DNA of 64,000 bases from Crotalaria pallida. Its lineage: Eukaryota; Streptophyta; Magnoliopsida; Fabales; Fabaceae. The position numbers and the translations under genes are program-made. Positions 22,770 through 34,277 of this stretch are shown here, piece by piece (position 1 is the first letter of the stretch; every line of letters begins with the position of its first letter). Location: assembly GCA_037953625.1 (NCBI GenBank), contig CM075649.1, positions 88,417,290 through 88,481,289 of the forward strand. Direction: 5' to 3'. The notes beneath the pieces are model-generated. The model saw only the letters and a list, made by a program, of their open reading frames with translations. It ran no database searches and was not told where the DNA came from.

Positions 22770-23280
22770 AGTTTTCATCCCTATTTTAATTGTTGATTTT
22801 CAATTCTGTTTTTAGTTTCATTATTATTACCCTTGACTAAATGTTAGGACTGATTATTTTTGATAATGGTGTACGCTCGGTGAAACTCCAAGCCCATTGT
22901 ACTTACTGCTTCAAATAAATGAAAGTTCTGTTTTTGAATTCATTGTATTTACATACTTTTCCTCATAACCGATTAGCCACCGCTTATGACGCGAACGATT
23001 ATAAACAGCTCGAACAAGAGCTTATAACTCGTCAAGTACTTTAAAAAGATTCCCGATTCAAACATGATTTTTAAAATCATTTTATACATCGCGGATAGAG
23101 GAACCCACCTCGGCTAAAGTGTCGGAGTTCCGAGGTCTTAAACACTTGAATTCATAACAAAAAGAATATGAGAAGCACTAAATCATGACGGATATTATAA
23201 ATATTTAGAATAGTTACAGCAAAAAGGTTCAGACCCATCTGTTGGGGTAAATACATCAAAGTTAAAAAACAAGAGTAAAT

Positions 23281-25893
23281 CTACTCTTTGTCGGACAGCA
23301 CAACACTATCGGGATCAAACTTATCTTCTTCTCCTTCATCCTCGGCCTCATCTCCTTTGGATTCTTCAGCGAAATGGTCTGGTAGATCGGCACCACCCAA
23401 GTCCACTTCAGCTCCATCCTCGCCAACGATCCGACCATTTTTGACACTGAAATGGGGGTCATCACCTTTCGTTATGAGGCCAGGGTTTAGGATGCGAAGC
23501 TGCTCGGCTGTATTGAAGAATGAATCTTCAACTACCTGATCCCAGTTGTAAAGATTCTCCCCGGCTGCTCTTTTATGTTTAAGAGCTTTCACTCTCATTT
23601 TGTCCAGAGAGGCTCTGAGTCCAGCGGCCTCGTCCTTGGCATATTCAAGTTGCTCTCGAGCCATCGCAGCGTCTTCCTCGGCTTTCTGAGCTTTCTCTGT
23701 GGCCTCGCGCAAAGCTATGGAATCTTCTTCAGCCTTCTTCAGGATTTCCTCGGCTCGCCTCATCCTTTCATTGGCTTCTTGAAGAGTTTTCTCAGCCGTT
23801 TCCTTATCAGCCTCAGCCTTAGCTTTGGCGTCCTCAGCCTCTTGTTTCCCCTTTTGCAACCCTTCTTTTTCTGCAGCAAGTGTTTGAAGTCTTTTTTCAA
23901 AGGCTTCCACCTAAAGCTGTAGATAGTCCTCCCGACTCTCAGCTTCTTCCCGTTTTTTCTTCTCCTCGGTAGACACACCAGCATGAACGTCATCACCACG
24001 CTGACCGAGGTAACGAAGAATGCTCGCACCTTTTAGGAGACTCCTCACCAAGGTCGAACAATTGTTTTCCCAGATACCTGGGGTCCAGGCATCTATCACT
24101 TGCGCATCCTCAGGAGGAAAGACAGTTGCGTTAAAGGTATCAGAATTCTTCTTAGCCCACACTGTTTTGGCGACAATGTCATCCATGCCCTCAGCACCTT
24201 GAATCCCCTTGTGGGACTTACTCAGATTGAGCCAATCTCCAGCTACCCCCTTTCCTGTGTCCGTCCGAGGCCTCTTGGGTGGACTCTCGGGGGTACCCCT
24301 AGCACTTGGCTGAGCCTCCGAGTTGACTATTTGCTCTATGCCTTCGGTGGCCGAAATCACCTCGGCAGGGACAGCGTGAGGAGCAACGGTTGGACTACTC
24401 TTTGGCGCTGGCTCGGAGGACTGGCTTTTGGCCGAGGAGCCAGAGCTTGCCTTCACAGCAGCCAGCTGAGCCATCCTGGATGAAGCAGCAGCACTCTTCT
24501 TGGCCTTTGATGCTTTTTTACCCATTTTTTCTGAAAAAGCAGAAAGTATGTTGTATTAGACCAAAAAAAAAATTTTGGTATAGTACCCAGCTCGGCCTTC
24601 ACTTCAACCTGGGTTCTCTTCAACAAAATTTGTTTTGTATCAATTTGACCCTTTTCTTGAAGATACTCCCAAACCCGATCACATAAGCGCCTCTTGGCCC
24701 TAGTTAAGTCCGCTTTGTAATCAAATTGGTATAAGGAGGCCCCTCTAGTATAAATACCGCTCGTCCAGCATAGTGGGAATTGAGGCACGACTTTAATTTC
24801 CCCTTCTTCCTCAACTCGTTTCATGAACCAGCATACTTCGGTTCCCGTATACTCGTATTGGAAGAAGCGGGGTTTGAAGGACTTCCAAGAATCGGCTACC
24901 TTTGCAAAAAGGGCATGCTCCTTCTGAGCCTTCAATGACACCCAGAGCCCCTTGGAGTTACCAAATTTATTTACTTGGGGGGCATATATCCAAAAGAAGG
25001 CTCGTAATGTCGCTACCAGACCTTCAGCGTCACAAAACTGTTTGAAAGCTTTGACAAAGGCCCAACCGCTCGGATGCAGCTGGCTCGGGGCTACGCCTAA
25101 GTGGTTGAGGACCTCTATTTCAAAGGTAGAAAAGGGCATACGAATTCTGAATTTTGTCGCTACCTCCTCGTAAAAGTAAAAATATTGTTGGTTTTCTGGC
25201 ACTCGAAAGCAGATGCGATCATCTATCCCCACATGTCTTAAAACAAATTCCGAGGCATTCCCGTCTGCACTCGGAGGGGTTATAACAGGGCGAAGGTGGT
25301 TCAAGCTGTCCGTCGTCAGCAACGAAGGCCTCGTTCCAAGTACTTCCCGATCAAAAACTGCATCGTACTCCGCGTGGTTGGGTGGCAAAGGGAATTCATC
25401 AGGATGGGTGTCACACCTGCGCTCCACCATATCTGGGGAAAACGTAAAAGGCTCGGCGTTAGCATTTTTTATAGCAAATGTTTTAATTCTAAAACTAAGG
25501 CCGAGCCTTAGACCTTTTTCCCCCTCCCTCATAGGATCTCCCAAAAACTCTTCCCCTCTGGTACAGCACTCTGGGCTAGTCCTAACCTGAGCCCGACGCT
25601 CGGCAAACCTATAAGCCAACAGCCACCTATTTTCCTCTACGGGGTCGGATGGGTACTCTGTGGCCAACGGTTCTACTTCGGATGACTCGTGTGATCCTTT
25701 GCCACAAGGGGGGGGGGGTAGGAGGATCAACTGTTTTATTACCAGTATCACCAGTATCAGAACTAATTTCCAAGGGAACGGATTCAGTCCCAAAACCCCC
25801 AGAGGAACTAGAACTAGAATTGCTAGACGGTTCTTCACCTAATTTCTCACAAAGTTCGTGATAAACATTCCTCCAATATCTCCAGCCCCTCAT
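23281..25893 (-). pseudogene. Antisense extra ORF of the Tat element ('putative gypsy type transposon' domain plus coiled coil)
   Basis: From an ATG at 25893 the frame begins MRGWRYWRNVYHELCEKLGE. An 11-base G run on the plus strand (25708-25718) now shifts it. The central part has MPFSTFEIEVLNHLGVAPSQ and LHPSGWAFVKAFKQFCDAEG, the signature of the plant family called 'putative gypsy type transposon' (PF04195-like). Near 24586-24531 a GT..AG segment of 56 bp, removed in frame, joins this part to a Lys/Ala-rich region and a long Glu/Lys/Ala coiled coil ending at 23281. A TAG at 23911-23913 interrupts the coiled coil. A 5' leader intron, 26052-25906, is also plausible. Similar antisense ORFs are known in Tat elements; their function is unknown. 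Confidence 0.7.
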
Positions 25894-26520
25894 AATTGAG
25901 AAATCCTAGAATACCAAACCCTTTAATAACCAACCTAGAACTAGGACCCCAAATCCCTGCAAAAACCCAGAAAAAAGCAAAACCCTCTCAATAAAACCAG
26001 AAGTGGAAGAACCAGAACTAACTGTTTGAATCAGAATAGAAGAAAGGTTTACCTGATGTTGGTTGATGTCTGAACTTTGAAAGAGGTTGATTGCGGCGGT
26101 GGATCCTGCGTGCATAGAGGGGATGCACAGAAAAGTATTAGATAATGAGAAAGTTTTCTGGTTTGTGAAAATGCAGTGTATAGAAATGGAAGGAAACGAA
26201 TAAAAGGTTTAAACACCCCTCGAAACCTCTCAACTTCTCTCCACGGTGCATCGCTTGGGCCAAAGGCCCATTAACCCGTTCAACCATTCATAGTGGAATA
26301 CGTGGCAGTCATGGGAGTTGCTTTTTCAAAATTCGAAATTCAAAATGATTTGGCACAACTTCCCAAGGCACGCGCCGCACCTAGAGAACCTAAAACATCA
26401 CCTCGAACAGACTACATGGTTACAGTTGTCACACATTCCCGAACTAAGACATGCAGAAAGTTCAACCCTACCCACTTGTTACCTCGCCAGACTTTCCAAA
26501 GTCTTACGAGCTGGGGGGCT

Positions 26521-27159
26521 TGTAGGGTCTGCCGACCACATACGGACACAAGTCTTATTGAAGAGATTCTCCAAGGGCACTTTGCTCGGTCCACCTGTTA
26601 TTAAAGTCCTTCGCTCGGACTCGTAGGATTCGAGCAATACGAAAGGGCCAGGCTCGGACTTGATGGAACTGAGCCTCACCATCGGTCCTCAATCCATCAG
26701 GCTCGGGACTCTAGGACCGAGACATACCGTCGGCTCGCGGATAAGCTCCGGCTCGCCGAGGCTTCTTATCCCTTCCGCAAATCTCTCCTAGATTCTCGCA
26801 ACAGCCTAGACATGAGATCTTCAGCTGATCCTATCCAGATTCTAGAAGCATAATCGTCCGATATTATCTCAACAGAATCCTGGTTCAGCACAACTCTGAT
26901 ACAAGGCCCAAAGGGCCCATATCAGCCTCCTCCAAACCCTATAAATAGCTCATCACAGCTAGGGTTTCAGGTAAGTACTCTCATCCCTAAGTTGACACTC
27001 TACACACACACGTTGACTGGGGAGACCCTGCTTTTCCCAACTGGAACTGCAGAAATACCATAAGTCGCACAGTAATACTTGATCCTCTCTTGGGCTCCTG
27101 GTTGCCATAATCTTGAGCACTTAGAGGGTTAAGGACATATATTGTTCAAGGACACTACA
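26521..27159 (+). repeat. 3' LTR of the Tat element (639 bp)
   Basis: Same length and ends as the 5' LTR, with ten base differences. TATAAATAG is at 26940-26948. A purine-rich tract GAGCTGGGGGGCT precedes it at 26508-26520. Confidence 0.95.
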
Positions 27160-28386
27160 TACTCAATCCAATAACAAGGTCTTAGCAGAACAGAATACCT
27201 CAAGTTCAACACATAATATCATTCAAAAGATCTAAGTCATAATCCAATTTCATTTATGCATAATTTCCTCTTGAAATTATCATTTGATATTAAGGTATTA
27301 GCTCATCACCTCCAATCTAAACAAAACAGTGCTCAATCACATAGTTTTAGATTGGTCTTTGTATGAAATTATAGCTTAAACTTGAGTACAAATGGTATGG
27401 ACACTTAGCCAATTTCAGAAATTCATTTTCTTTGAAAGTTGACAGTATCTAACCGGTTACAAATTTCGAATACCGGTTAGATTATGCATTCTGTACATTG
27501 AAAAATGAGGATTTGCATACCATTCTTTTCAATACTCAAATCTAACCAATTTCAACAATCAAAAGAGTTCACATACCTTAATACTAGTATGTTCAGCCAC
27601 AGAAACATATCTATCTTGCATGCATTCAATTTAAATATTCAAATTGCACATAATTGCACATATTTCACAACTTAATACATCAATTCACATAATATCCAAA
27701 TAAGTCATGAATACAACATCAATATAACTTGCATGCATCTAGATAACATTGCTCATAACAACAATTGAGCTCAGATTGGCCTCCAAGCCACTTAACCATT
27801 TTAACTTATGCCCTTTGAGTCTCTTGGTGACTCATCCTATGTTCTACCACAATTTATTCTCATTCTAGCAAATAGTAAGCTTCCCCCTTACCTCTAAGTT
27901 GTGCTTGATCCAAAACATTGCAGAGAGAAAGGCTCCAACACAAATTTCCACTAAATCCACTACATGCAGATAGAGTTGGACAGGGTACCGAAACCAGGAA
28001 ATTGACATGCAAAACCAAATCAAGAATTGGGGAAAATGGTCAAATTGAATTCTCTGCAACATGCACTAGAGGTAGGAACAAATTTGAAACCAAAAGGGTT
28101 TGTGTGCTTACCAAAATCGAGCTTCAAAGTCAGCTCCAGAAACCAGAAGCTGAGGTTTGACAGCACCAACACCTCAACTTGGCAAGCTTCGTTCTCAAAC
28201 TCCAGGAACTCTCATCTTACAAACTTTATATCAATACAAAGCCCTTGATGTGAGCTTTGTAACAGTGTATCACTCATGTTTTAACTCTCAGAAACGAAGG
28301 AGAATTTCAGAGACGAATTCACGAACCCTAAACAGAGCATCGGCACTTCAGATCAACAAATGAGCCAAAAATCTCGATCAATTGGG

Positions 28387-28396
28387 CTATTTATAG
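28387..28396 (-). promoter_or_regulatory. TATA box of the solo LTR
   Basis: CTATAAATAG on the minus strand, about 430 bp from the LTR's 5' end, where U3/R boundaries usually lie. The following minus-strand sequence includes AGGGTTCGTG, compatible with a plant leader. Confidence 0.55.
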
Positions 28397-28826
28397 AGCA
28401 ATCAGGCTAACATGCATCAAGACACGTAGCTCCCACTACGATTAAGATGATTTCGTGGCGAATTCTGGGTTAAAACGCGTGATTACTCATCAAACGCACT
28501 AACCCAGTTTTCTGAGTTCATCGTGTAACCGGTTACACAGCCCTTCTAACCGGTTACATACTGATAAAATTCAAAAATTAATAATTTAATTGCTCTTTCT
28601 TCAAGAACCTTTCTAATATTGCAATTAGGTCCCAACCCAAGGACTCAATTACAATATTCATATTTTTGTACAAAATAACCATATAAAAATATATCCCATA
28701 TTTTTATACATAAAAACACATAATGTACAAAAACTAAAACCTTTAAAACTAATATAAATCAATTATAAAATAATTGTTATAATTAATTTCTTGGTTATTT
28801 GGGAGACGAAAATTAGGGGTGTTACA

Positions 28827-29856
28827 TTAGTTTTTCTTATGATGTTCTTTTAGAAATTAATACTTGAGCTATGTACTACTACTCACTCTCTTAACCCACT
28901 TTAGGTAATGCAAATGGGAAGAGAGGAGAAGGCGAAGGAAAAGAGAGAACTGTGTAGCACCCGCACATCTAATAATGATGTAACCCCAAATTTTATAACG
29001 TTTTTGTAAAAACAATTACATAAATTTACTTAAAGATTTTTTTTTTTAAAACTTTCATCTGTTGTTTTTATTATAAATAAAATGGGGTGTTACAACCTAC
29101 AAAGATTAAGAGTTTATATAATCTCCTCATAGTTGAGCTTGTGTATCTGGGGGTATGAAGCCTGACATAAAATGAATCACTTGTCCCTTTATTCAACCCT
29201 CCATGTTCTTGAGCTTATTTCAACTTGCCAATGAACCTTGCTTATAATTGATTCTGATAAGGGTGCTTTGGAGATTGAAGTAGTAGTGATGTAACCTGGA
29301 CTACTTGACGGATGAATATTTTAGATATTTTTATGTTTTTTTTTAAATGCAAAATGTGAAGTATTTATGCTACACATGATATTGCATGAAAATGCAATTT
29401 TGGATACATGTGATTATGAAAATGTATGAATGAATGATCTGAAATTGTAATTATTGAGACATTAGTTTAAAATTTAGCAATAGTATTACAAAAAGGACCA
29501 TGCATGCAAATGGTGAGTAAGTAGGCACGCAAAGGGAAAACAAGAATTTTAACAACAATTTTTTTATCAATGCAGGTCGGTTAACCTAGGCTCGGCCCCT
29601 TATATTAAGAGGAATTTTCTAGGACACTTGGTGGCTTCTAGAGTCACTATATATATATAAACTTTGAAAAGGATGACCCAATAAAAATAGAAATAATAAT
29701 AATATGTTGTAATTATTCTATAAGGATAATTTTGTGTAATTTTATCATTCACATACAATTTATATAATATATCTTGTCATTATCTCGTCCACAATAAACA
29801 AAGGATATAATAATATAATATTACTTTTTGGGTTATCAAGCTTCACTCCTATTTTT
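28827..29856. other. AT-rich stretch without recognised genes
   Basis: It contains a small TGTAGCACCC..GGGTGTTACA inverted pair (28952-29094) and a microsatellite-like ATATATATA, but no ORF or terminal structure I can support with a target duplication. Confidence 0.35.
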
Positions 29857-30252
29857 TTTAAATACTATATTGGTTCCTATAAATGTTAACATCTTTGAAA
29901 TTAGGCCACAGTTTTAATTTTTTTTTTTTTTTGAGTTTTGGTCCCGGCTTTTCTGTTCTATTTTGGTTTTGATTCCCACCGTCAACTATGGATGAAAAAT
30001 GTTGACGTGGTCTAACGAGATAGGAACCCAAACCAAAACGAAGGAAATATGAAAAAAAAAGGACGAAAACCTTTGAATAATAAAAATATGGGATCAAAAT
30101 CAAATATGCATTTGCATTATCCTAAATCATAGTTGATATCGGGGACCAAAACCAAAACGCAACGGAAAAACAGGATCAAAACCCAAAAATATAAATCGTA
30201 TGGACTAATTTCAAAGAAGTCAACATTACATAGATCAATTTGGTATTTAAAC
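29857..30252. mobile_element. Foldback (TIR) element of about 400 bp
   Basis: The left end TTTAAATACTATATTGGTTC...CATCTTTGAAATTAGG is matched by the inverted right end (GGACTAATTTCAAAGAAGTC..CAATTTGGTATTTAAA): about 50-bp arms at roughly three-quarters identity. The interior repeats GGACCAAAACCAAAA-type words. No clear target duplication, so the superfamily is left open. Confidence 0.5.
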
Positions 30253-32429
30253 ATTCTCTTTTTATCCTGCTATTAATCATTTCTGACTTTTATCTTATCC
30301 CAACTACCAATTGAGTCCTAAAACTCTAAAATGGTGAGTTAAACATTCACTAACACTATAAGAATTTTCCGAAACAGCTAGGGAATTTTGTTAAGGAATT
30401 TTTTCTTAACAATTTTGTAGCAAATCAACTACGGATTAGATGTGAAATTTATTTTCGTAGTTACTTTTTGATATTATAAAAAACAATTATTATAAGAAAA
30501 ACATCTATAAAACAACTACATCTTAGCTAGGAAATATTGCTGGTAACCTAAAATTCCATAACTGATAAATATTTTTGTATGCTATGTTGTACCCCCAACT
30601 TATGAGCAAAAGTGCACATACGCTTAGGGGTAAGCGTACTGAGCAAAAATTATTTTTTTTTTTTGTTTAGTATGTTGCTGGGGCAGGTTATGTATAATTT
30701 TTATATATACACGTACTGAGCAAATGATACACCCAAGATTAAAGACCCTTGTTTCCAAATGGAATTTGGTTTGAAACTGGGTGTTTTTGGGTTGTTACTC
30801 TAAGATTGATTTAATGCCCCCTTCTTGTTAAACATGGAACTCCCAAAATGGGACTTAAATAGCAAAACAATGGTTATATTTTTGAGGAAGGCCTTTGTAG
30901 TTTTTCCCAATGATTCGAACACAAATTTAGCCACAACTTATGTTAAGAAATTCGTTTGTTATTGTTCTTTTCCCTTAGAGTGGTTGATTCACTTTACTAA
31001 TATGACTCATAGGAAAGGAATACAAATACTCAATAAGAAAGAACTTGTTACCACAAGAAGGATAGAGGCGCCACAACCTTGATGAGAAAGAGAGGTTGAT
31101 AAGCCAAGGAAACTCCACACTCCTTGATCACCAAGAAGGCTTGTTTCCCACCTTAGGCAGAATCACACGGCCAAGGATTTGATAAGAGAGTGTCTTTGTT
31201 CACAAAACCAAAAGTACTTTATTCATCATCCAAGGTTACATTATATAGAGAATTACATGAGGAGCCTAGGTTCTCTAGTTGGTCGTGACATGCCAAGGGC
31301 CAAGGCAATTTGTAACTCCTAATTAAAACCATCTAATGTTTGTCTTAAATGAATTTTGATGGCTTATCGTTGATTCATTTTCCTTTGTAGCCGTAGCACT
31401 TTGGAACATTGATGAGGGTGCGGCCAACAATTCAATGATGAAATCAATTTGCCCTTCTTGTAACTCCCTTGCAATAAGTGGTCGAAGATTGTATTGTGTG
31501 GCTGCCATATTTGATTCCATTCCTCCTTGTAACCGTGGCCTCTTTATCTTTGTGAGTGCAGCCATAAATTGTTTGATACATGATTGATTGGAATAAATTT
31601 GTAACCTTTAGCATTTATGGGCCGAATGCATTTGCTCAAGAAATGATTCCTCCTTTATTGTCTTAATTCCTTTCTGTAACCTTTGCTTCTTGATTGTGCT
31701 AATCATTCTCGGAATCATTCTTCTTTTATTGTGGTCGTAGAATTGATGGCCTCATGAATTGCATTTTGTAACTCCTTCCTCAATCATTACTTGGCCGTGA
31801 TCTTCATGATGCAGCCTCTTAATTCTATGATTTGAATTTGAAAACTCTTCATAGTGGTTGCATTGCTTGCTTGGCCGAAAGGCTTCACACTTTGAATGTG
31901 GTCTTGATCCTTTGCTCTTCTTGATTTCCCCTTGATTGTTCTTAGCTTGATTACAACTAAAAGAAAACCTAAACATTAAACTAACCAACTAAAAACTATT
32001 AAACTGCTTAGCACAAAGGCCTTTATTACAACCCTTTAAAAGTTAAACAAAAACACTAACTAAAATTCACAAGCTCATAAGTTCAACTCAAAATAAGTTT
32101 AAAATCAAGTAATTCCTCTCTTCTTTCCAACATATTTTGCAATGCTTGTATCCTCTTTCCTTGCTTCCTTTTGATTTCTTGATTCCTCGGGCTGACCTCC
32201 ATCAGCAAAAAAATATAAGTACTCCAAAGGGTCAGCGTATGTGTAATTTTAAATTCGCACGAAGTATAAAAAGAAAAAAATATATATATATAGGTATAAA
32301 GGTATTTTGGGAAAAAAAATTATTTTTGCGAGGTCAAGTATTAAGTAGGAAAGTCAAAAAACTAGATCCCTAACTATTAAAACAAAAAAAATAAGAATTC
32401 GTGTTGGGTATATAAATGGGCCAAGTGGG
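30253..32429. other. Unassigned region
   Basis: A CACTA-like word (CACTATAAGAATTTTCC) occurs at 30354 without a partner end. An 85-codon ORF at 30825-31082 (+) shows no family I know. The stretch 31090-32200 resembles decayed retroelement leader with repeated CTTGATTGT..AATCATTC words. I assign no gene. Confidence 0.35.
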
Positions 32430-32941
32430 CAGGGATGACAATTGGACCCGCTGATAATACCCGTAATGGGTCCGGGTCTGGGTCCAAAAAAGAGACCCAT
32501 GGGTCCAAAGAATGGACCCGTCAGGGTACTCGCTTTGAACGGGTCTGGGTCCGGGTACCCCGGACCCGTCCATATTTACATATATGTATTATATATATAT
32601 TAAAAAAAATTTAGTTTGTTTGTGTTTAACGAGATAATTTCTTTGATGTCTGCGAGTGTTTAATGGTGGTAGGGATTAATATTAAGTAGAGTGTGTAATG
32701 ATGTATTAAGGATCACTCGGTCTATAAAAAAACATAGAAATTAATTTAAAAAATAATTTTTTCTTTAAAAAAATTGCTAATGGGTACCTGCAAAACCCGT
32801 CCGGGTACCCGAAGACCCGTCTACCCATTACGCAGCGGGTACCCGCGCGGGTCCGAGTGGGTCTGGGTCCAGTAATTTATGAACGGGTCCGGGTCCGGAT
32901 ACCCCATTACCCGGACCCACCTAGACCCATTGCCATCCCTA
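32430..32941. mobile_element. hAT-type MITE (512 bp)
   Basis: Ends CAGGGATGACAATTGGACCC and, inverted, TAGGGATGGCAATGGGTCTA; interior rich in GGGTCCGGGTACCC words in both orientations. The 8-bp target duplication CAAGTGGG is perfect (32422-32429 and 32942-32949). There is no coding capacity. Confidence 0.9.
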
Positions 32942-33134
32942 CAAGTGGGTACATAAGAGGTTTGGAATTCCCATCCATGCATTATCCACACACCCCAATT
33001 TTAGTGTGAAATTATCTTTTTACCCTTCCCTTAATTTGAAACAAAAACCCACTTTCATATTCTTCCCTGTCGTTTCATATTCCCCTTTCTTCTTCTTCCA
33101 TGGTTTCCTCAAACCATCACCCTCAATTGAGGTA

Positions 33135-33505
33135 GGCTTTTTTACCTAAGTGGGGTAGTTTTACAAACAATTTACGAAAAAAGGGTAGTTTAAAAACTAT
33201 TTACATAGGACCGGGTAGTCAACGAAACTATTTACGCAAATGGGGCAGTCAAAGTCAAAAAAAAAAGTCTAAGAAGTCATCCCACATGACTTAACCCAGG
33301 TGACACGTGGCGGTCTCCCATTGGTCCGCCAGATTTTGTTAGGATAAAAAGTATAAAAAAAAGGCCAACCGACAGCGGCACCACGTGGCGCAACCCGGTG
33401 GTTGCGTCACTGCGCTTGACGCAACGCCTAGCGTCAGCCGCAGTGACGCAACCACCGGGTTGCGCCACGTGGCGCGCTGCCACCCCCTGTCCCCCACGCC
33501 CCAGC
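33135..33505 (+). repeat. Left terminal inverted repeat of the MULE
   Basis: Starts GGCTTTTTTACCTAAGTGGG. It contains a near-perfect internal palindrome (arms 33381-33414 and 33439-33472) with CCACGTGG G-boxes at its outer ends and TGACGC words inside. A TATA-like CTATAAATTGG lies downstream at about 33675, possibly for the transposase transcript. Confidence 0.9.
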
Positions 33506-34277
33506 CTTCCTCTCCCACTCCCCACCTACCCACTCCCCTTCCCAATATATAATTACTACTACCCTATCCCATAACTACCCAACCCCTATACACTCTATAT
33601 TTTCCCCCAACATTAACTTGGTACTCCCTCAACCGAATATATTATTTCCCCCAACATTAACTTCCCCAGCTTCTATAAATTGGTACTCCCTCAACCCAAT
33701 AAAGATAAGACATAGATTTTAATTTTTTTAATATTTTATAATTTATTTACATAATTATTTTATGTGTTTTTATATTTATGTGTACACCTTTATTTTATTT
33801 TTTGACACAATATTTATTATTATTGTCTAGGTAATTATCATGCACTTAGTTTTATTTTTTATGTTTAGCTATTAGTTTGATTTTAAATTTTTTATTTTTA
33901 TGTAAGAGTGCATTTCCATACTACCTCCTTCTAAAAATTTATAGTCCCTCTTTCATTCAATTATATTCCTACAGTCTACCTTATTTCTTAGCGTTGTATC
34001 ACAGAGTCTTGAGGTAAGTTTTTAGATTCTTCGAAATTTAAATTTTTTAGTTATATGTACTGGTATATATAATTAGTTGTAATCTTATTTTATTTTGTTA
34101 TAATTTTTATTGCATTAGTACATAGAAATTATTAGCTAGATTTTTTATTTATTAATTATTTCAGATTAGATTTTTTTATTAGTTAGACTTTATATCTATT
34201 TTAAAGTTATATTTTTATTAGTTTAGTTATTAGTTAGCTTTTTGGTATCCAAATGGTCTTGGACCCATTTTTATTAG

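Larger units (their letters stand above)
14140..27159 (+). mobile_element. Tat-lineage Ty3/gypsy retrotransposon (13.0 kb) with internal duplication and antisense ORF
   Basis: Both LTRs are 639 bp; the target duplication TACTC is perfect (14135-14139 and 27160-27164). Gene order is gag, protease, reverse transcriptase, RNase H, a second archaeal-type RNase H, integrase, then a long antisense ORF before the 3' LTR. Dual RNase H and an extra ORF in this position are hallmarks of the plant Tat lineage. The LTRs differ at ten positions by my count (about 1.6%), so insertion is recent. The polyprotein is broken by several stops and frameshifts, so the copy is not autonomous. The stretch 14779-14831 is leader and 22770-23280 is non-coding. 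Confidence 0.9.
6522..28826 (-). mobile_element. Solo LTR (about 3.4 kb net, chromovirus-like) split by two later retrotransposons
   Basis: On the minus strand the LTR begins TGTAACACCCCTAATTTTCG at 28826 and ends ..GGACTGTTACA at 6522. The flanks are TTAGT at 6517-6521 and TTAGT at 28827-28831, a perfect 5-bp target duplication. Its own sequence is 6522-6978, 12840-14139 and 27165-28826; the gaps are the TR-GAG element (6979-12834) and the Tat element (14140-27159), each with its own target duplication. No internal region remains, so it is a solo LTR left by LTR-LTR recombination. A minus-strand TATA box is at 28387-28396, and a palindrome array lies at 13088-13775. Confidence 0.8.

Noticed and set aside
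23288..23922. Plus-strand ORFs opposite the antisense Tat ORF (also 25213-25590)
   Set aside because: Shadow frames of the coiled-coil coding strand with hydrophobic low-complexity content.
14140..27159. Endogenous pararetrovirus
   Set aside because: Two LTRs, integrase and 5-bp target duplication show a gypsy retrotransposon; no coat or movement protein.
28952..29094. Small TG..CA element with TGTAGCACCC / GGGTGTTACA ends
   Set aside because: No matching target duplication and only a 10-bp inverted end; may be two facing LTR tips or chance.
30354..30560. CACTA transposon end (CACTATAAGAA)
   Set aside because: No partner end, no 3-bp target duplication and no transposase found.
30825..31082. 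85-codon plus-strand ORF as a host gene
   Set aside because: No recognisable domain, no splice context, and it lies in decayed repeat DNA.
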